Of a DNA stretch of 64,000 bases, positions 8,667-17,520 are shown one piece after another; position 1 is the stretch's first letter; every line of letters begins with the position of its first letter. Under the pieces are notes generated by a model. The model saw only the letters and a program-made list of their open reading frames with translations. It was not told the origin of the DNA and made no database searches. The DNA comes from Chitinophaga pinensis (GTDB lineage Bacteria > Bacteroidota > Bacteroidia > UKL13-3). The DNA lies in assembly GCA_945898275.1 (NCBI GenBank), contig CAMDHZ010000009.1, positions 1 to 64,000 on the forward strand. The letters are read 5' to 3'. The position numbers and the translations under genes were made by a program.

Positions 8667-10093
8667 GGTCCCTACATCAACATGCTTCAATTATCCCACT
8701 TTTAGCAGAAAATTTGAATGAAGTACTTTTAGGATTTTATTTACAAGATGCCTTTGCGGCTAATAAGGAAGAGTTGAACCTAATTTTTGTAAAAGAAAAG
8801 GAGCAGTTGAGTTTAGCGTTAAATGTGGAAGCGAAAACTGGACTTTTGTTCTTTTATGATAAAGAGTTAATCAGAGAGGGAGGGGCAATGCCTTTGTTTA
8901 AAGGTTTAATTGGGCAATGTATAACATCGGTTGTGGCTCATTTAAATAACCGCTCTTTTGCAATAAAATTTGAGAATAAACAACAATTGATTTTTAAGTT
9001 GTATGGCGGCTTAAGCAACGTGCTTTTAGCAGATGATGTAAAAGTGTTAAGTCTCTTTAGAAGCAGCATTCAAAATGATAAAAATAGCAACCTTAATGAT
9101 TTGAACCAAAGCCATGTTGTTACACCTGTTACAGCTGATTCTTACTTTTATATAGGCCAAATAGTAGAAGGTTTGAAAAAGGAATTATCTTTTCTAACAG
9201 AACCTCATGGAACAATTGTTTGGCAAGGTTCGCATATTATTGAAGGTTTACATGAGTTTGCTTCACAATATCTTCAGCAGTTTAAGTACCAAACCTTAAA
9301 AGCTGAATTAGAGCAAAAGTTTAGCAGACAATTAAAAGGAAAAAAAGCAGCATTAATTGCAACAGAAAAAAGGCTCATACAGCTTGATGAAGAGATCCCA
9401 CCTGAAGAGTTAGGTCATATCTTAATGGCCAATTTACATCAAATAAAAAAAGGTGAAACAGAGGTGAGCTTATTTGATTTTTATCGAAATCAACCTCTTA
9501 AAATAAAACTTAAAAAAGATTTATCGCCAGCAGACAATGCTGCTTATTATTACAAGAAAGCAAAGAATAGAAGTGTAGAAAAATATCAATTTGAGAAGCG
9601 GGTGCTTCAATTGAATGCTGAAATTAGCAATTTAGAATTACTGGTTGAAAAAGTTGCTGCTGCGCAAAAATTAAAGGAATTGAGATCAGTCCAACCCGAA
9701 ACAAAACAGCAAAAGCGTTCGGTTCAACCTGATAAATTTAAACACTTTAAACTACAAGAATTTGATATTTTTATAGGAAAAAGTGCAGAAAACAATGATG
9801 AGCTAACCCAACGATTTGCTAAGAAAGATGATTTATGGCTGCATGCTAGAGGAGTTGGCGGCAGTCATGTAGTTATTAAGAAGAAACCAGCTAAAGATTT
9901 CCCAAAGGAAGTAATTGAATATGCCGCACAATTGGCAGCTTATTATTCTAAAGCAAAGGGCAGCGGCTTGGTTCCAGTGATTTATACACCGAAAAAGTTT
10001 GTTAGAAAACCCAAAGGTGCTAATTTAGGTCAGGTGCTTGTTGAGAAGGAAGAGGTAATTATGGTTGAACCTAAAAAGCCAGAGGGTGATTGA
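8663..10093 (+). CDS. rqcH: NFACT/RqcH-type ribosome quality control factor
   Basis: 476 residues, slightly short for the family. The N-terminal NFACT-N domain (about 1-210) is followed by a helical coiled-coil middle (about 215-345) and a C-terminal NFACT-R domain with DDLWLHARGVGGSHVVI at about residues 390-406, the family's most conserved segment. Bacterial RqcH binds obstructed 50S subunits and recruits tRNA-Ala to add alanine tails to stalled chains. It follows the PhnP-like gene with a 4-base overlap. Domain identification is firm; the physiological role is taken from studied homologues. Confidence 0.85.
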   Translation: MRSLHQHASIIPLLAENLNEVLLGFYLQDAFAANKEELNLIFVKEKEQLSLALNVEAKTGLLFFYDKELIREGGAMPLFKGLIGQCITSVVAHLNNRSFAIKFENKQQLIFKLYGGLSNVLLADDVKVLSLFRSSIQNDKNSNLNDLNQSHVVTPVTADSYFYIGQIVEGLKKELSFLTEPHGTIVWQGSHIIEGLHEFASQYLQQFKYQTLKAELEQKFSRQLKGKKAALIATEKRLIQLDEEIPPEELGHILMANLHQIKKGETEVSLFDFYRNQPLKIKLKKDLSPADNAAYYYKKAKNRSVEKYQFEKRVLQLNAEISNLELLVEKVAAAQKLKELRSVQPETKQQKRSVQPDKFKHFKLQEFDIFIGKSAENNDELTQRFAKKDDLWLHARGVGGSHVVIKKKPAKDFPKEVIEYAAQLAAYYSKAKGSGLVPVIYTPKKFVRKPKGANLGQVLVEKEEVIMVEPKKPEGD

Positions 10094-10116
10094 AAGGAGT
10101 TAAAAGCAATTCAAAA

Positions 10117-10144
10117 AAAAGCCCTTACTTTCGTAAAGGCTTTT
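10117..10144 (-). terminator. Intrinsic terminator of tRNA-His
   Basis: Read leftward from the tRNA 3' end, AAAAGCCTTTAC pairs with GTAAGGGCTTTT around a GAAA tetraloop (12 bp with one G-U pair) and runs into eight T's (complement of 10113-10120). It starts two bases after the tRNA. It may also stop transcripts leaving rqcH on the other strand, though with a shorter T run. Confidence 0.85.
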
Positions 10145-10145
10145 G

Positions 10146-10220
10146 GGTGGAATACCGGGCTCGAACCGGCGACCTCCTGAACCACAATCAGGCGCTCTAA
10201 CCAACTGAGCTAAAACCACC
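10146..10220 (-). tRNA. tRNA-His (anticodon GTG)
   Basis: The leftward sequence folds as a cloverleaf: D stem GCTC/GAGC, anticodon stem CCTGA/TCAGG with loop TTGTGGT, T stem GCCGG/CCGGT with loop TTCGAGC. The anticodon GTG and the extra 5' G opposite C73 identify tRNA-His. CCA is not encoded. The acceptor stem is odd: 5' GTGGTTT against 3' ATTCCAC leaves apparent T-T mismatches at pairs 5-68 and 6-67. The other elements are normal and a strong terminator follows. Confidence 0.9.
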
Positions 10221-10270
10221 ATTAAAGGGATGCAAATTTAGTACTCAAAGAAGAATTTCAAAATATTTTT

Positions 10271-11011
10271 TTAATTAATTCTCTTTTCTACCACATCCCA
10301 ATTCAATACACTCCAGAATGCAGTGACATAATCTGCTCTTTTATTCTGATATTTAAGATAGTAGGCATGTTCCCAAACATCAATGCCAAACAAAATTTTT
10401 ATTTTATTTTGCGACTCTTTAGGTGCATTCATTAATGGATTCTCTTGATTTGGCGAATTAACAATCTTCAATTGGTTGTTTTGAAGGATAACCCAGCACC
10501 AACCAGAACCAAAAATTGACAAAGCCATTTTGTTAAATGTATTTTGAAACATCTCTACACTTCCAAAACTTTTTATAGCAAGAGTTGTGAAATTTTCTCC
10601 CATCGAAGTTCCAACCTTTAGTTGTTCCCAGAAAAAACTATGGTTCCAATGACCGCCACCATGGTTGCGTAAAACTGGAATTAACTCTTTTGATTGCTTA
10701 TCTAAATCATGAAACAATTCTTCTAAACTTTTTTGCAACACTGCTGGTTCTTTGCTAAGTCCTTCATTCAGTTTTGTGATATAAGCTTGATGGTGTTTGG
10801 TGTGATGGATTTCCATCGTTTGCGCATCTATAAAAGGTTCTAAGGCATTATAAGCATATCCAAGTTTTGGTAATTCATATTTGCCATTTATAGGTTTCAT
10901 CTCGTCTGGCACCAAATAATCATTGGTGCTTTTTGCTTTTAGAATGTTCGTTCCAGCAAATATTCCAAGGCTTAGACCAAGTGATGTTTTGAGAAATTCT
11001 TTTCTTTCCAT
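10271..11011 (-). CDS. Exported Fe/Mn superoxide dismutase
   Basis: 246 residues. The catalytic domain (about 45-245) has the metal ligands expected for Fe/Mn SOD: EIHHTKHHQAY (first His), GGGHWNHSFFW (second His) and GIDVWEHAYYLKYQ (Asp and third His). An N-terminal extension, MERKEFLKTSLGLSLGIFAG, looks like a Tat signal of the RK variant, or a membrane anchor, and puts the enzyme in the periplasm or envelope. Metal choice cannot be read reliably. It is followed leftward by the tRNA and preceded by a 65-nt gap after the porin operon. Confidence 0.9.
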   Translation of the reverse strand: MERKEFLKTSLGLSLGIFAGTNILKAKSTNDYLVPDEMKPINGKYELPKLGYAYNALEPFIDAQTMEIHHTKHHQAYITKLNEGLSKEPAVLQKSLEELFHDLDKQSKELIPVLRNHGGGHWNHSFFWEQLKVGTSMGENFTTLAIKSFGSVEMFQNTFNKMALSIFGSGWCWVILQNNQLKIVNSPNQENPLMNAPKESQNKIKILFGIDVWEHAYYLKYQNKRADYVTAFWSVLNWDVVEKRIN

Positions 11012-11076
11012 AAATCTTTTATTTATTCGAACCTAAGTAAATGGATTCACAAACTCAAAACAAAGTTTTGGTCTAA

Positions 11077-12963
11077 TCAATTATAAATTCTCACCCTAAA
11101 CCCAAACCTAAAAGCCCTTAATGGAATGGGGTGGTTTGGCGTTAGATAGAAGCCTTTGTTCGTCCAATCCATATTTACATGTTCCATTTTTAGGAAGAAA
11201 ACCGCTGTTAATACCTTGAAATTTAGAAATGCGTCAATTAAAGGATAATTGCCAATGGTGTAATTATCTTGCAAGTAAAAGGCACGCGCAGCAGGATTCC
11301 AGGCATATGCTTCCCAAGAAGTGTTGTAATTAATGTTGGTACCTAATTCTATCTCTAGGGCTTTTTTAAATAATTCTGTGTGCAAGAAATAACGAATATT
11401 TCCACCCATTTGTGGTAACCTTAAGTAATCTCTATTTGAGGCCTGTAAAAAGAAATTATGTTCTAACCATAGTATTCCAATTTGAAATGTTTTACTGGCT
11501 TCTAGCGTATTAACTAATAGAATTTCATTGCTTTGTTGTGGCTTGACATTTTGATTGAAATATACCCAATTAGCAACTATATATTGGTTGAACCTAAGAT
11601 GAAAATTATGTCTAAATCCTCTTGTGCTTAAACCAGCTCTCCAATTTAGCACATTGATTTTTGAATACCTATTTGTCCAATTGAAAGTATTTGAATAAAA
11701 ACGACTTAATGTATAATCAACTTCTCTCAATTGGTTTGAAAGCCCAGCAGAAATAGAGAATTTTTTACTTCTAAAAAGTAAGTCACCACCTAGTTTTATA
11801 TCATTTTGATTGTAACCAAATGGCGTATAAGCTGCCAAAATTGAAACACCAATGTTGTTATCTGATTTTGGCAGTCTTTCTAATCTAAACTCACCCCAAA
11901 AGTTTTGCAAGTTTTCACCATAATTTTGCATTTGGGTTTGAATAACTTGGTGATGTGCAGAGAATGAAACCAGGCTTTGATGTCTTTCATTGGTTTTGCT
12001 CCAAAGGTTATAGGCCAAGCTATTGGTAAAGGTTCTTGCCGAAATCGAGTCAAAGAATATGCCAGTTGAATCCAATAACTTTGAAGGAAATAGATAGGAT
12101 GTATCTCCTAATAAGTTGTCTAAAAAATAGGCTTCTTTATGATAGTTGAAGGTATGAGAGATAAACCCATTTCGCTGTATGATTGCACTGGAGTCTTCGT
12201 CTGTGTATTCCCAAGTTTTGTGACCTAAATAATAATATTGTTTTAATTGGAAATTTGTGGATTTATATCTGCTTTGCGTTCCAGTTAATCTAACATCTGA
12301 AGATTTGTCTGTACCTGTTAAGGTTTCAAAGAGTGAATCGCTACGCAGGCCTCCATTTTCGTTGTTGATACCTCTATTTCTAATAAAACTTGTGAGTAGG
12401 CCATATCTTTGATCTTTAGAAAAATAACTAGCAAACAAACTAGTGTAGTAACCACTTGTTTTTTGGTTCACATAGAACCCTTCGTTTGTTATTCTATCAT
12501 AGTGTCCGCCAATGTTAATGCGCGGACTTAAATTTAAGGCAGCTTTAATTCCAAATTGTAGAAATTCTCTTTGACCTTGTGTATAATTGATATCCGCGTA
12601 AGGTTTTTTAGTTAAGAAATATTGAATATCAGAGGGCTTTTTGAAATAGGTTTCATAAGGGTTAAAGGTGAAATTAAACCCCATTTCCTTATCAAAATTA
12701 AAAAAGGCATTTCTGTGGGCTGAACCAATATTCCCAAGGTCTTGAAAGGCTAAAGTTTTTTTATATAGCGGATGATAAATTTCGTCTTTTTTGATGAGCG
12801 TATCCACAATTACATAAGGAAGATTTCTATCAAGATTATGTTCTGTTGTATAAAAAGTGATAAACTTTTCTAGCGCTGCAGAATCAATTTGGGCTTTTGC
12901 GTTAGGGAAGTACGCAGCAAAAGTCAAAATTATAAAATAGTAAATCTTAAATTTTCTACTCAC
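11077..12963 (-). CDS. Putative outer-membrane porin (Bacteroidota putative-porin family)
   Basis: 628 residues with a signal peptide ending near ANAKA|QID. The mature protein is a run of amphipathic, aromatic-rich strands (for example YADINYTQGQREFLQFGIKAAL, cut into typical strand lengths) and ends GFRVRIYN, consistent with a large beta-barrel. The sequence style and length match the putative porin family of Bacteroidota (PF14121 by recollection). Its substrate is unknown. It overlaps the upstream choice-of-anchor B gene by four bases and is probably the last gene of that operon. Confidence 0.75.
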   Translation of the reverse strand: MSRKFKIYYFIILTFAAYFPNAKAQIDSAALEKFITFYTTEHNLDRNLPYVIVDTLIKKDEIYHPLYKKTLAFQDLGNIGSAHRNAFFNFDKEMGFNFTFNPYETYFKKPSDIQYFLTKKPYADINYTQGQREFLQFGIKAALNLSPRINIGGHYDRITNEGFYVNQKTSGYYTSLFASYFSKDQRYGLLTSFIRNRGINNENGGLRSDSLFETLTGTDKSSDVRLTGTQSRYKSTNFQLKQYYYLGHKTWEYTDEDSSAIIQRNGFISHTFNYHKEAYFLDNLLGDTSYLFPSKLLDSTGIFFDSISARTFTNSLAYNLWSKTNERHQSLVSFSAHHQVIQTQMQNYGENLQNFWGEFRLERLPKSDNNIGVSILAAYTPFGYNQNDIKLGGDLLFRSKKFSISAGLSNQLREVDYTLSRFYSNTFNWTNRYSKINVLNWRAGLSTRGFRHNFHLRFNQYIVANWVYFNQNVKPQQSNEILLVNTLEASKTFQIGILWLEHNFFLQASNRDYLRLPQMGGNIRYFLHTELFKKALEIELGTNINYNTSWEAYAWNPAARAFYLQDNYTIGNYPLIDAFLNFKVLTAVFFLKMEHVNMDWTNKGFYLTPNHPIPLRAFRFGFRVRIYN

Positions 12964-14357
12964 AGTTTAATCAGCTTCTTTTTAATTGATTGATTCCCGT
13001 TTTCTATGTTAACTAGATAGACACCAGGTGACCAATTTTCAATGGACGTTTCAAATGTAGGTTGGGAGATTGGTTTCTGCAAAATCAATTCACCTAAACT
13101 ATTATAAATATTTACAATTGATTTGACGCTTGGTTCAAACCCAATTGTTATTTGAAAACTTGAGGAAGCTGGGTTTGGATAGATTTTAACTTGAGGAACA
13201 TCTAAAGTATTTGGTAAGCTCGTTAGTTCATTGGAAGGTTTAAGGGTAAAAATGCCTTCTTGCATATCGCTTGCAGCAATGGTGCCTGAAGGAAACCAAG
13301 GATATAAACCCCAGCAGCCGTTAAAGCCTTCATAACTTGCAGGAGGAAATGGAAAAGTTCTATAATACCCAACTTGAACAGGATTAAATGGGTTTTTCAA
13401 ATCAAAAATTACCACCCCTTCATGATAATAAGAAACATAAGCAAAATCTCCCACCCAAAATGCATTGTGTGCTGTTGCATTGGTGCTTGCTTCAAATTTG
13501 CTCACTAGTTTAGGGTCATAAATATTGCTTACGTCAAATATTTTAACGGCTAATCCATTTGGAACTTCGTCTGTAAACATAATGTATTTTCCGTTTGGAG
13601 AGAGCCAACTGCTATGATTGTAGCCGTTTTCTGGGTAATCTGCAATTACTGTTATTAAGGCTTGTTTATTTAAATTCCTTAAATCAAAAACCCATAAACC
13701 TGTGTATTCAGTAGAGCACCAAGCTGTATCATTTCTAACATAGACTTCGTGAACACTTCTAAATGCTTCGCTAGTTCCATTAAATTTAGGGACATTTAAA
13801 CTTCCTATTTTTATAGGAATTTCTGGGTTTTCTAGGCTAATGACATCCATTGCATTGGTTACGCCATATTTAGTTCTATTGATGCACATATATAATCGTT
13901 TGCTTTTGGCCTCAATAAAGATACTATGTGTGTTTTGTGTAATTGTGTCACTATCGTAGACTTTGTGCACAGAATCTGGCAAGTAGCTTAAATCAAAAAC
14001 TTGCAAACTTCCCAATTGCTTATTGTCGCTAACACAATAGACATATTTGCTAAAACATTCAAAATCTCTATTAACCATTTGTTTTGATTTGCCATCTTCT
14101 ACATCGCACAAAACAATATTTTGAGGGTTAGTGATGTCAAAGAAATAAATGCTATCTGTGCTTCCAGCAATGATGTATTCTCTTTTGTTTATTGTATCAA
14201 CATAACCTGTAAGGTCGCTCCAGATTTGAGTTCCATTAATTCTTGGTAAATTTGGATTTTGCCAATGGTCTAGGAGTTTTATGTTTAAAGACTTATCCTG
14301 CGCGAAGGTTTGGTTCAAACCGAAAAAAAATAATACAATGTAAAGATACTTTACCAT
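12960..14357 (-). CDS. Choice-of-anchor B family protein with T9SS sorting domain
   Basis: 465 residues. The signal peptide has a hydrophobic core ending FFFGLNQTFAQ. The body (about 25-365) is a beta-propeller of LVIVD-type repeats, with segments such as YFFDITNPQNI, LQVFDLSYLPD and VVIFDLKNPFNP. Residues about 385-465 form a T9SS type A sorting domain (KIYPNPASSSF, GELILQK, PGVYLVNI, KKLIKL). It should be exported through the outer membrane and attached or released. It is a tandem paralogue of the next upstream gene and overlaps it by seven bases. Exact 10-mers lie at 13132-13141 and, inside the signal peptide, 14312-14321. Confidence 0.85.
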   Translation of the reverse strand: MVKYLYIVLFFFGLNQTFAQDKSLNIKLLDHWQNPNLPRINGTQIWSDLTGYVDTINKREYIIAGSTDSIYFFDITNPQNIVLCDVEDGKSKQMVNRDFECFSKYVYCVSDNKQLGSLQVFDLSYLPDSVHKVYDSDTITQNTHSIFIEAKSKRLYMCINRTKYGVTNAMDVISLENPEIPIKIGSLNVPKFNGTSEAFRSVHEVYVRNDTAWCSTEYTGLWVFDLRNLNKQALITVIADYPENGYNHSSWLSPNGKYIMFTDEVPNGLAVKIFDVSNIYDPKLVSKFEASTNATAHNAFWVGDFAYVSYYHEGVVIFDLKNPFNPVQVGYYRTFPFPPASYEGFNGCWGLYPWFPSGTIAASDMQEGIFTLKPSNELTSLPNTLDVPQVKIYPNPASSSFQITIGFEPSVKSIVNIYNSLGELILQKPISQPTFETSIENWSPGVYLVNIENGNQSIKKKLIKL

Positions 14358-15739
14358 TTGATAATCTTTTTGGTTTGATTACCTTTTTCATTGAAAACGT
14401 TCAAGAAATAGACGCCAGCAGCTAAATGGCTCAAATCAATTTGGTTTCGGTTTGAACCAAGTGTACCATTCATTTCTTGTATTCCTGAAATGTTGAATAA
14501 ATTAAAATCATATACACCATTTTCTAAACCAGAAATAAAAATATTATCGTGTGTTGGGTTAGGAAAAAAACCGAAGTTAAGGTTGTTTGCACTAGCGTTT
14601 TCGTTACCTACTAGGCTGCTATCAATTTCAAATACAAAAATTCCTGAAGTTAAGTCGCTTGCAATAATATGCTTGCTTGGCAAGAAAGGATAAATGCCCC
14701 AACAACCTTTAAAGCCGCCATATTGTTCGGGCTCAACGGGATGTGTATCATACCATGCAACTTGGTAGGGTTTTGAAGGGTCTTTAACATTATAAACTCT
14801 TACACCGTCATGATAAGAAGAAACATATGCAAAATCACCATACCAAAAAGCATTATGCGGCATAGCAGATGGATTGCTATTAAACATACTTACAAAGCGC
14901 GGTTCTGTGAAATTTTTTAAGTCGTAAATTTTTATATCTAGTCCGGTATTTTCATCCGTAAACATGATGTATCTGCCAGTTTTATCTAACCAACTAGAGT
15001 GGTTATAACCTCTATCTGGGTAGGAGTTGATGATGTTAATTAATCTTTGATTTGATAGGTTTTTCAAATCAAAAATAAAGAGACCCGCATTTTCACAACT
15101 AAGGTAAACTGTATCATTTCTAACATACATTTCGTGAACAGCATTGAACAGGTCAAAATTATTTGGGTCCTTTGGCACTTGTAATTCTGCCAAAAACAGC
15201 GGGTTTTCTGGGTTTTCCAAGCTTAAAACATCCAATGCTGAGAAACCTCCAGGTTTAGAATTCATGCTCATGTACAATCTCTTAGATTGAGAATCCACAA
15301 AAATGGTATGTGTAAAAGTGCCTAAAGCATTGCTTTCATAAACTTTATGAACCGAATCTGGTAGGTATTGTAAATCAAAAATTTGAAGTGCGCCAATGCC
15401 AGAAGCTTGATCGGAAACGCAATACGCATAATGTTTATAGGTTTCATAATCTCTGTTTCTAGCAAAACGAGAGGAGCCATGTTGTCTGGCAACTAATTTT
15501 ATTTGAGTAGGAATTGTAATATCGAAAAAATAAACGCTATCAGTTGTACCTGCAATTATATATTCTCTGTTTTTGATTGGGTCGAACCAACCTGTTAAAT
15601 CGTTCCAAATGTCTGTCACATCTACCTTTGGCAAGAGTGAGTCATTATAATTAGAAAGAAGTTTCATTTTATAGGCTTGTTGCCCATTTGCTATAAAATG
15701 GAATAAGATTATAGATACAAATAACAGTAGTTTTTTCAT
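14351..15739 (-). CDS. Choice-of-anchor B family protein with T9SS sorting domain (paralogue)
   Basis: 462 residues, co-linear with the downstream paralogue over its whole length. Shared landmarks are DLTGW, NREYIIAGTTDSVYFFDIT, SVHKVY, a NHSSWL segment, PHNAFWYGDFAYVSSYHDGV and GCWGIYPFLPS. The signal peptide ends near ANGQ|QAYK. The C-terminal sorting domain starts at NFGFFPNPTHDN and ends KKIIKW. The ligand of such propellers is unknown. The genomic order suggests a three-gene operon (two propellers, then the porin). An exact 10-mer is at 14449-14458, read as GSN in the sorting domain. Confidence 0.85.
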   Translation of the reverse strand: MKKLLLFVSIILFHFIANGQQAYKMKLLSNYNDSLLPKVDVTDIWNDLTGWFDPIKNREYIIAGTTDSVYFFDITIPTQIKLVARQHGSSRFARNRDYETYKHYAYCVSDQASGIGALQIFDLQYLPDSVHKVYESNALGTFTHTIFVDSQSKRLYMSMNSKPGGFSALDVLSLENPENPLFLAELQVPKDPNNFDLFNAVHEMYVRNDTVYLSCENAGLFIFDLKNLSNQRLINIINSYPDRGYNHSSWLDKTGRYIMFTDENTGLDIKIYDLKNFTEPRFVSMFNSNPSAMPHNAFWYGDFAYVSSYHDGVRVYNVKDPSKPYQVAWYDTHPVEPEQYGGFKGCWGIYPFLPSKHIIASDLTSGIFVFEIDSSLVGNENASANNLNFGFFPNPTHDNIFISGLENGVYDFNLFNISGIQEMNGTLGSNRNQIDLSHLAAGVYFLNVFNEKGNQTKKIIKW

Positions 15740-15747
15740 GGATAAGG

Positions 15748-16863
15748 TTAACTAAACATCTTTCTGTAAGTATAATGAATTTTGCTGGTTTTTGCACCAA
15801 GGGATTGAATAAGACTTTGCATTTTGGGATTAAAATCGCCTATCCATGCAAGTTCACATGTTTTGAATTGCTTGGTTTTTTGCATAGCCGCATAAAATTT
15901 CATAATCATTCCTGTTTCAAGACCTTGGTTTTGGTAGGCAGGAATGACACCAAAAACGATGCCTCGCATTCTATTCAGCTTTTCAAAATAGCGAAAGAGG
16001 AGAAACTTTAACTTACCATACCAGTTTAAATTCCCATTCACATGTTTGAAAAGTTGATTAACTTCTGGAATAGCCACAAAAAAACCTGCTGCTTGGTTAT
16101 TGGCATATGCGAACCAAATTCCTTCTTCAAGTAGAATTGGTTTTAGTGAATTTAATGTAATTAAAATTCGATCTAGCGTTAAGGGTACATAGTCGGGACG
16201 GTGCTGCCAGGCTTGATTGTAAATAGAAACAAAATCATTGGCAAATCGGTCAAGTTCTTTTACTTTAAAATGTTCAAAACGGAAGTTTTGATTCTGAAAA
16301 ATTCTATTTGCCATGTTTTGAAATCTATCAATATTAAAGGTTTCAACAGAAATTTCTGAGGTAAGTTGTTGAAAAAGGAGCTGGTAAGAATTGCTTTCAA
16401 ACAAGTTTTGGTAATAGATGGGATTATAATTTTCTTGGTAGGAGGGAATGGCATTTGCAGTAGTTAATAAACCCCAATATTTATCGCGCTCGCCAAAGTT
16501 AATTGGACCATCAACGCCAATAAATCCCAGATTTTTTAACCATGTTTCTGCAGTTTCAAATAAAATTTTCGCCGCTTCATAATTGTCGATTGATTCGAAG
16601 AAACCAATACCACCAATTTTAGATTTTAGTTGATTGGCATCATAAAAGGCAGCAATTCTGCCAATAATTTTGTTTGAATCATTTAGTATTAGCCATGCCT
16701 TTATATTTCCTTCCTTTAATAAACTGTTGGTTTGCGGATTAAAAATAGGGAAGATGTCTTGTTGCAAATGAGGAATATAATTTTTATCATTTGAATAAAA
16801 ACTTGGAGCACAGTGCACAAAATCTTTTAGCAGCTTCTTTGTATTAACTTCTATGACATGCAT
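15748..16863 (-). CDS. GNAT-like acyltransferase superfamily protein
   Basis: 371 residues, soluble, no signal peptide. The N-terminus (LLKDFVHCAPSFYSNDKNYIP) and the central segment (IGGIGFFESIDNYEAAKILFETAETWLKNLGFIGVDGPINFGERDKYWG) resemble a family of duplicated GNAT-fold proteins common in Bacteroidota. The C-terminal half holds a second GNAT-like unit (AGFFVAIPEVN, VIPAYQNQGLETGMI, where QNQG replaces the usual acyl-CoA loop). The acyl donor and acceptor are unknown. It lies 8 nt upstream of the anchor-B pair on the same strand and may share their transcript. Confidence 0.65.
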   Translation of the reverse strand: MHVIEVNTKKLLKDFVHCAPSFYSNDKNYIPHLQQDIFPIFNPQTNSLLKEGNIKAWLILNDSNKIIGRIAAFYDANQLKSKIGGIGFFESIDNYEAAKILFETAETWLKNLGFIGVDGPINFGERDKYWGLLTTANAIPSYQENYNPIYYQNLFESNSYQLLFQQLTSEISVETFNIDRFQNMANRIFQNQNFRFEHFKVKELDRFANDFVSIYNQAWQHRPDYVPLTLDRILITLNSLKPILLEEGIWFAYANNQAAGFFVAIPEVNQLFKHVNGNLNWYGKLKFLLFRYFEKLNRMRGIVFGVIPAYQNQGLETGMIMKFYAAMQKTKQFKTCELAWIGDFNPKMQSLIQSLGAKTSKIHYTYRKMFS

Positions 16864-16954
16864 ATGATGCGAATTTCGATATATACTTCACAAAACCCAA
16901 ATATCTGTTTTGCACTCTTAGCCCAATTGATTAATTTGCTCAAAATTTTAAATT

Positions 16955-17494
16955 ATGTTGAATATAGGCGACAGGTTACCAGATTTTAAATTAAAGGGAT
17001 TTGACGGTAAGGATTACACACAATTTGATTATGCAGATAAGTACGCCTTAGCTGTAATATTTACTTGCAATAGCTCACCCATATCAAAGGCCTATGGTCA
17101 AAGGTTAATTGATTTGTTCGAAAAATATGAAGAGGATAGTATGGGAATTGTTGGAATTAATTCTAATGATGCCATTCAATCAACAGAAGATAGTTTTGAG
17201 CAAATGAAATTTGTAGCTGAGCGTCTTGGATTGGATGATATGCATTTTTTATATTTACAAGACGAAACACAAGAAGTGGCAATGCGTTTTGGGGCAAAAG
17301 TAAATCCAGAAGTATTTTTGTTTAACCGCAAAAGAGAATTGGTTTATAAAGGAGCAATAGATGATTGCTGGGAAAACGAAGCCATGGTTACAGCCGTTTA
17401 CTTGGAGGATGCAATCGAAGAAGCTTTGGATGGAATGGAGATTGACTACCCAGAAATTCCTGCTGTAGGGACTCCTATCATTTGGAAAAAATAA
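16955..17494 (+). CDS. Thioredoxin-fold redoxin with an altered active site
   Basis: 179 residues of AhpC/TSA-redoxin type: GDRLPDFKLKGFDGKDY at the start, the active-site strand AVIFTCNSSPISKAYG at about residues 32-47, cis-Pro region VNPEVFLFNRKRELVYKG near 112. Relatives usually read TCNHCP here (CxxC). This protein keeps the first Cys but has Ser at the second position. No signal peptide, so cytoplasmic. It overlaps the possible early start of the SDR gene and is probably co-transcribed with it. With one Cys it could be a one-Cys peroxidase-like or a scaffold protein. Confidence 0.8.
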   Translation: MLNIGDRLPDFKLKGFDGKDYTQFDYADKYALAVIFTCNSSPISKAYGQRLIDLFEKYEEDSMGIVGINSNDAIQSTEDSFEQMKFVAERLGLDDMHFLYLQDETQEVAMRFGAKVNPEVFLFNRKRELVYKGAIDDCWENEAMVTAVYLEDAIEEALDGMEIDYPEIPAVGTPIIWKK

Positions 17495-17520
17495 AAAACA
17501 CTCGCTTTATTAGGCAAAGT

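Noticed and set aside
10146-10170. The tRNA-His T-arm (GGTTCGAGCC) as another copy of the window-wide 10-mer
   Set aside because: It is the conserved T-loop of every tRNA and differs at two positions. It is explained by tRNA structure and was not counted.
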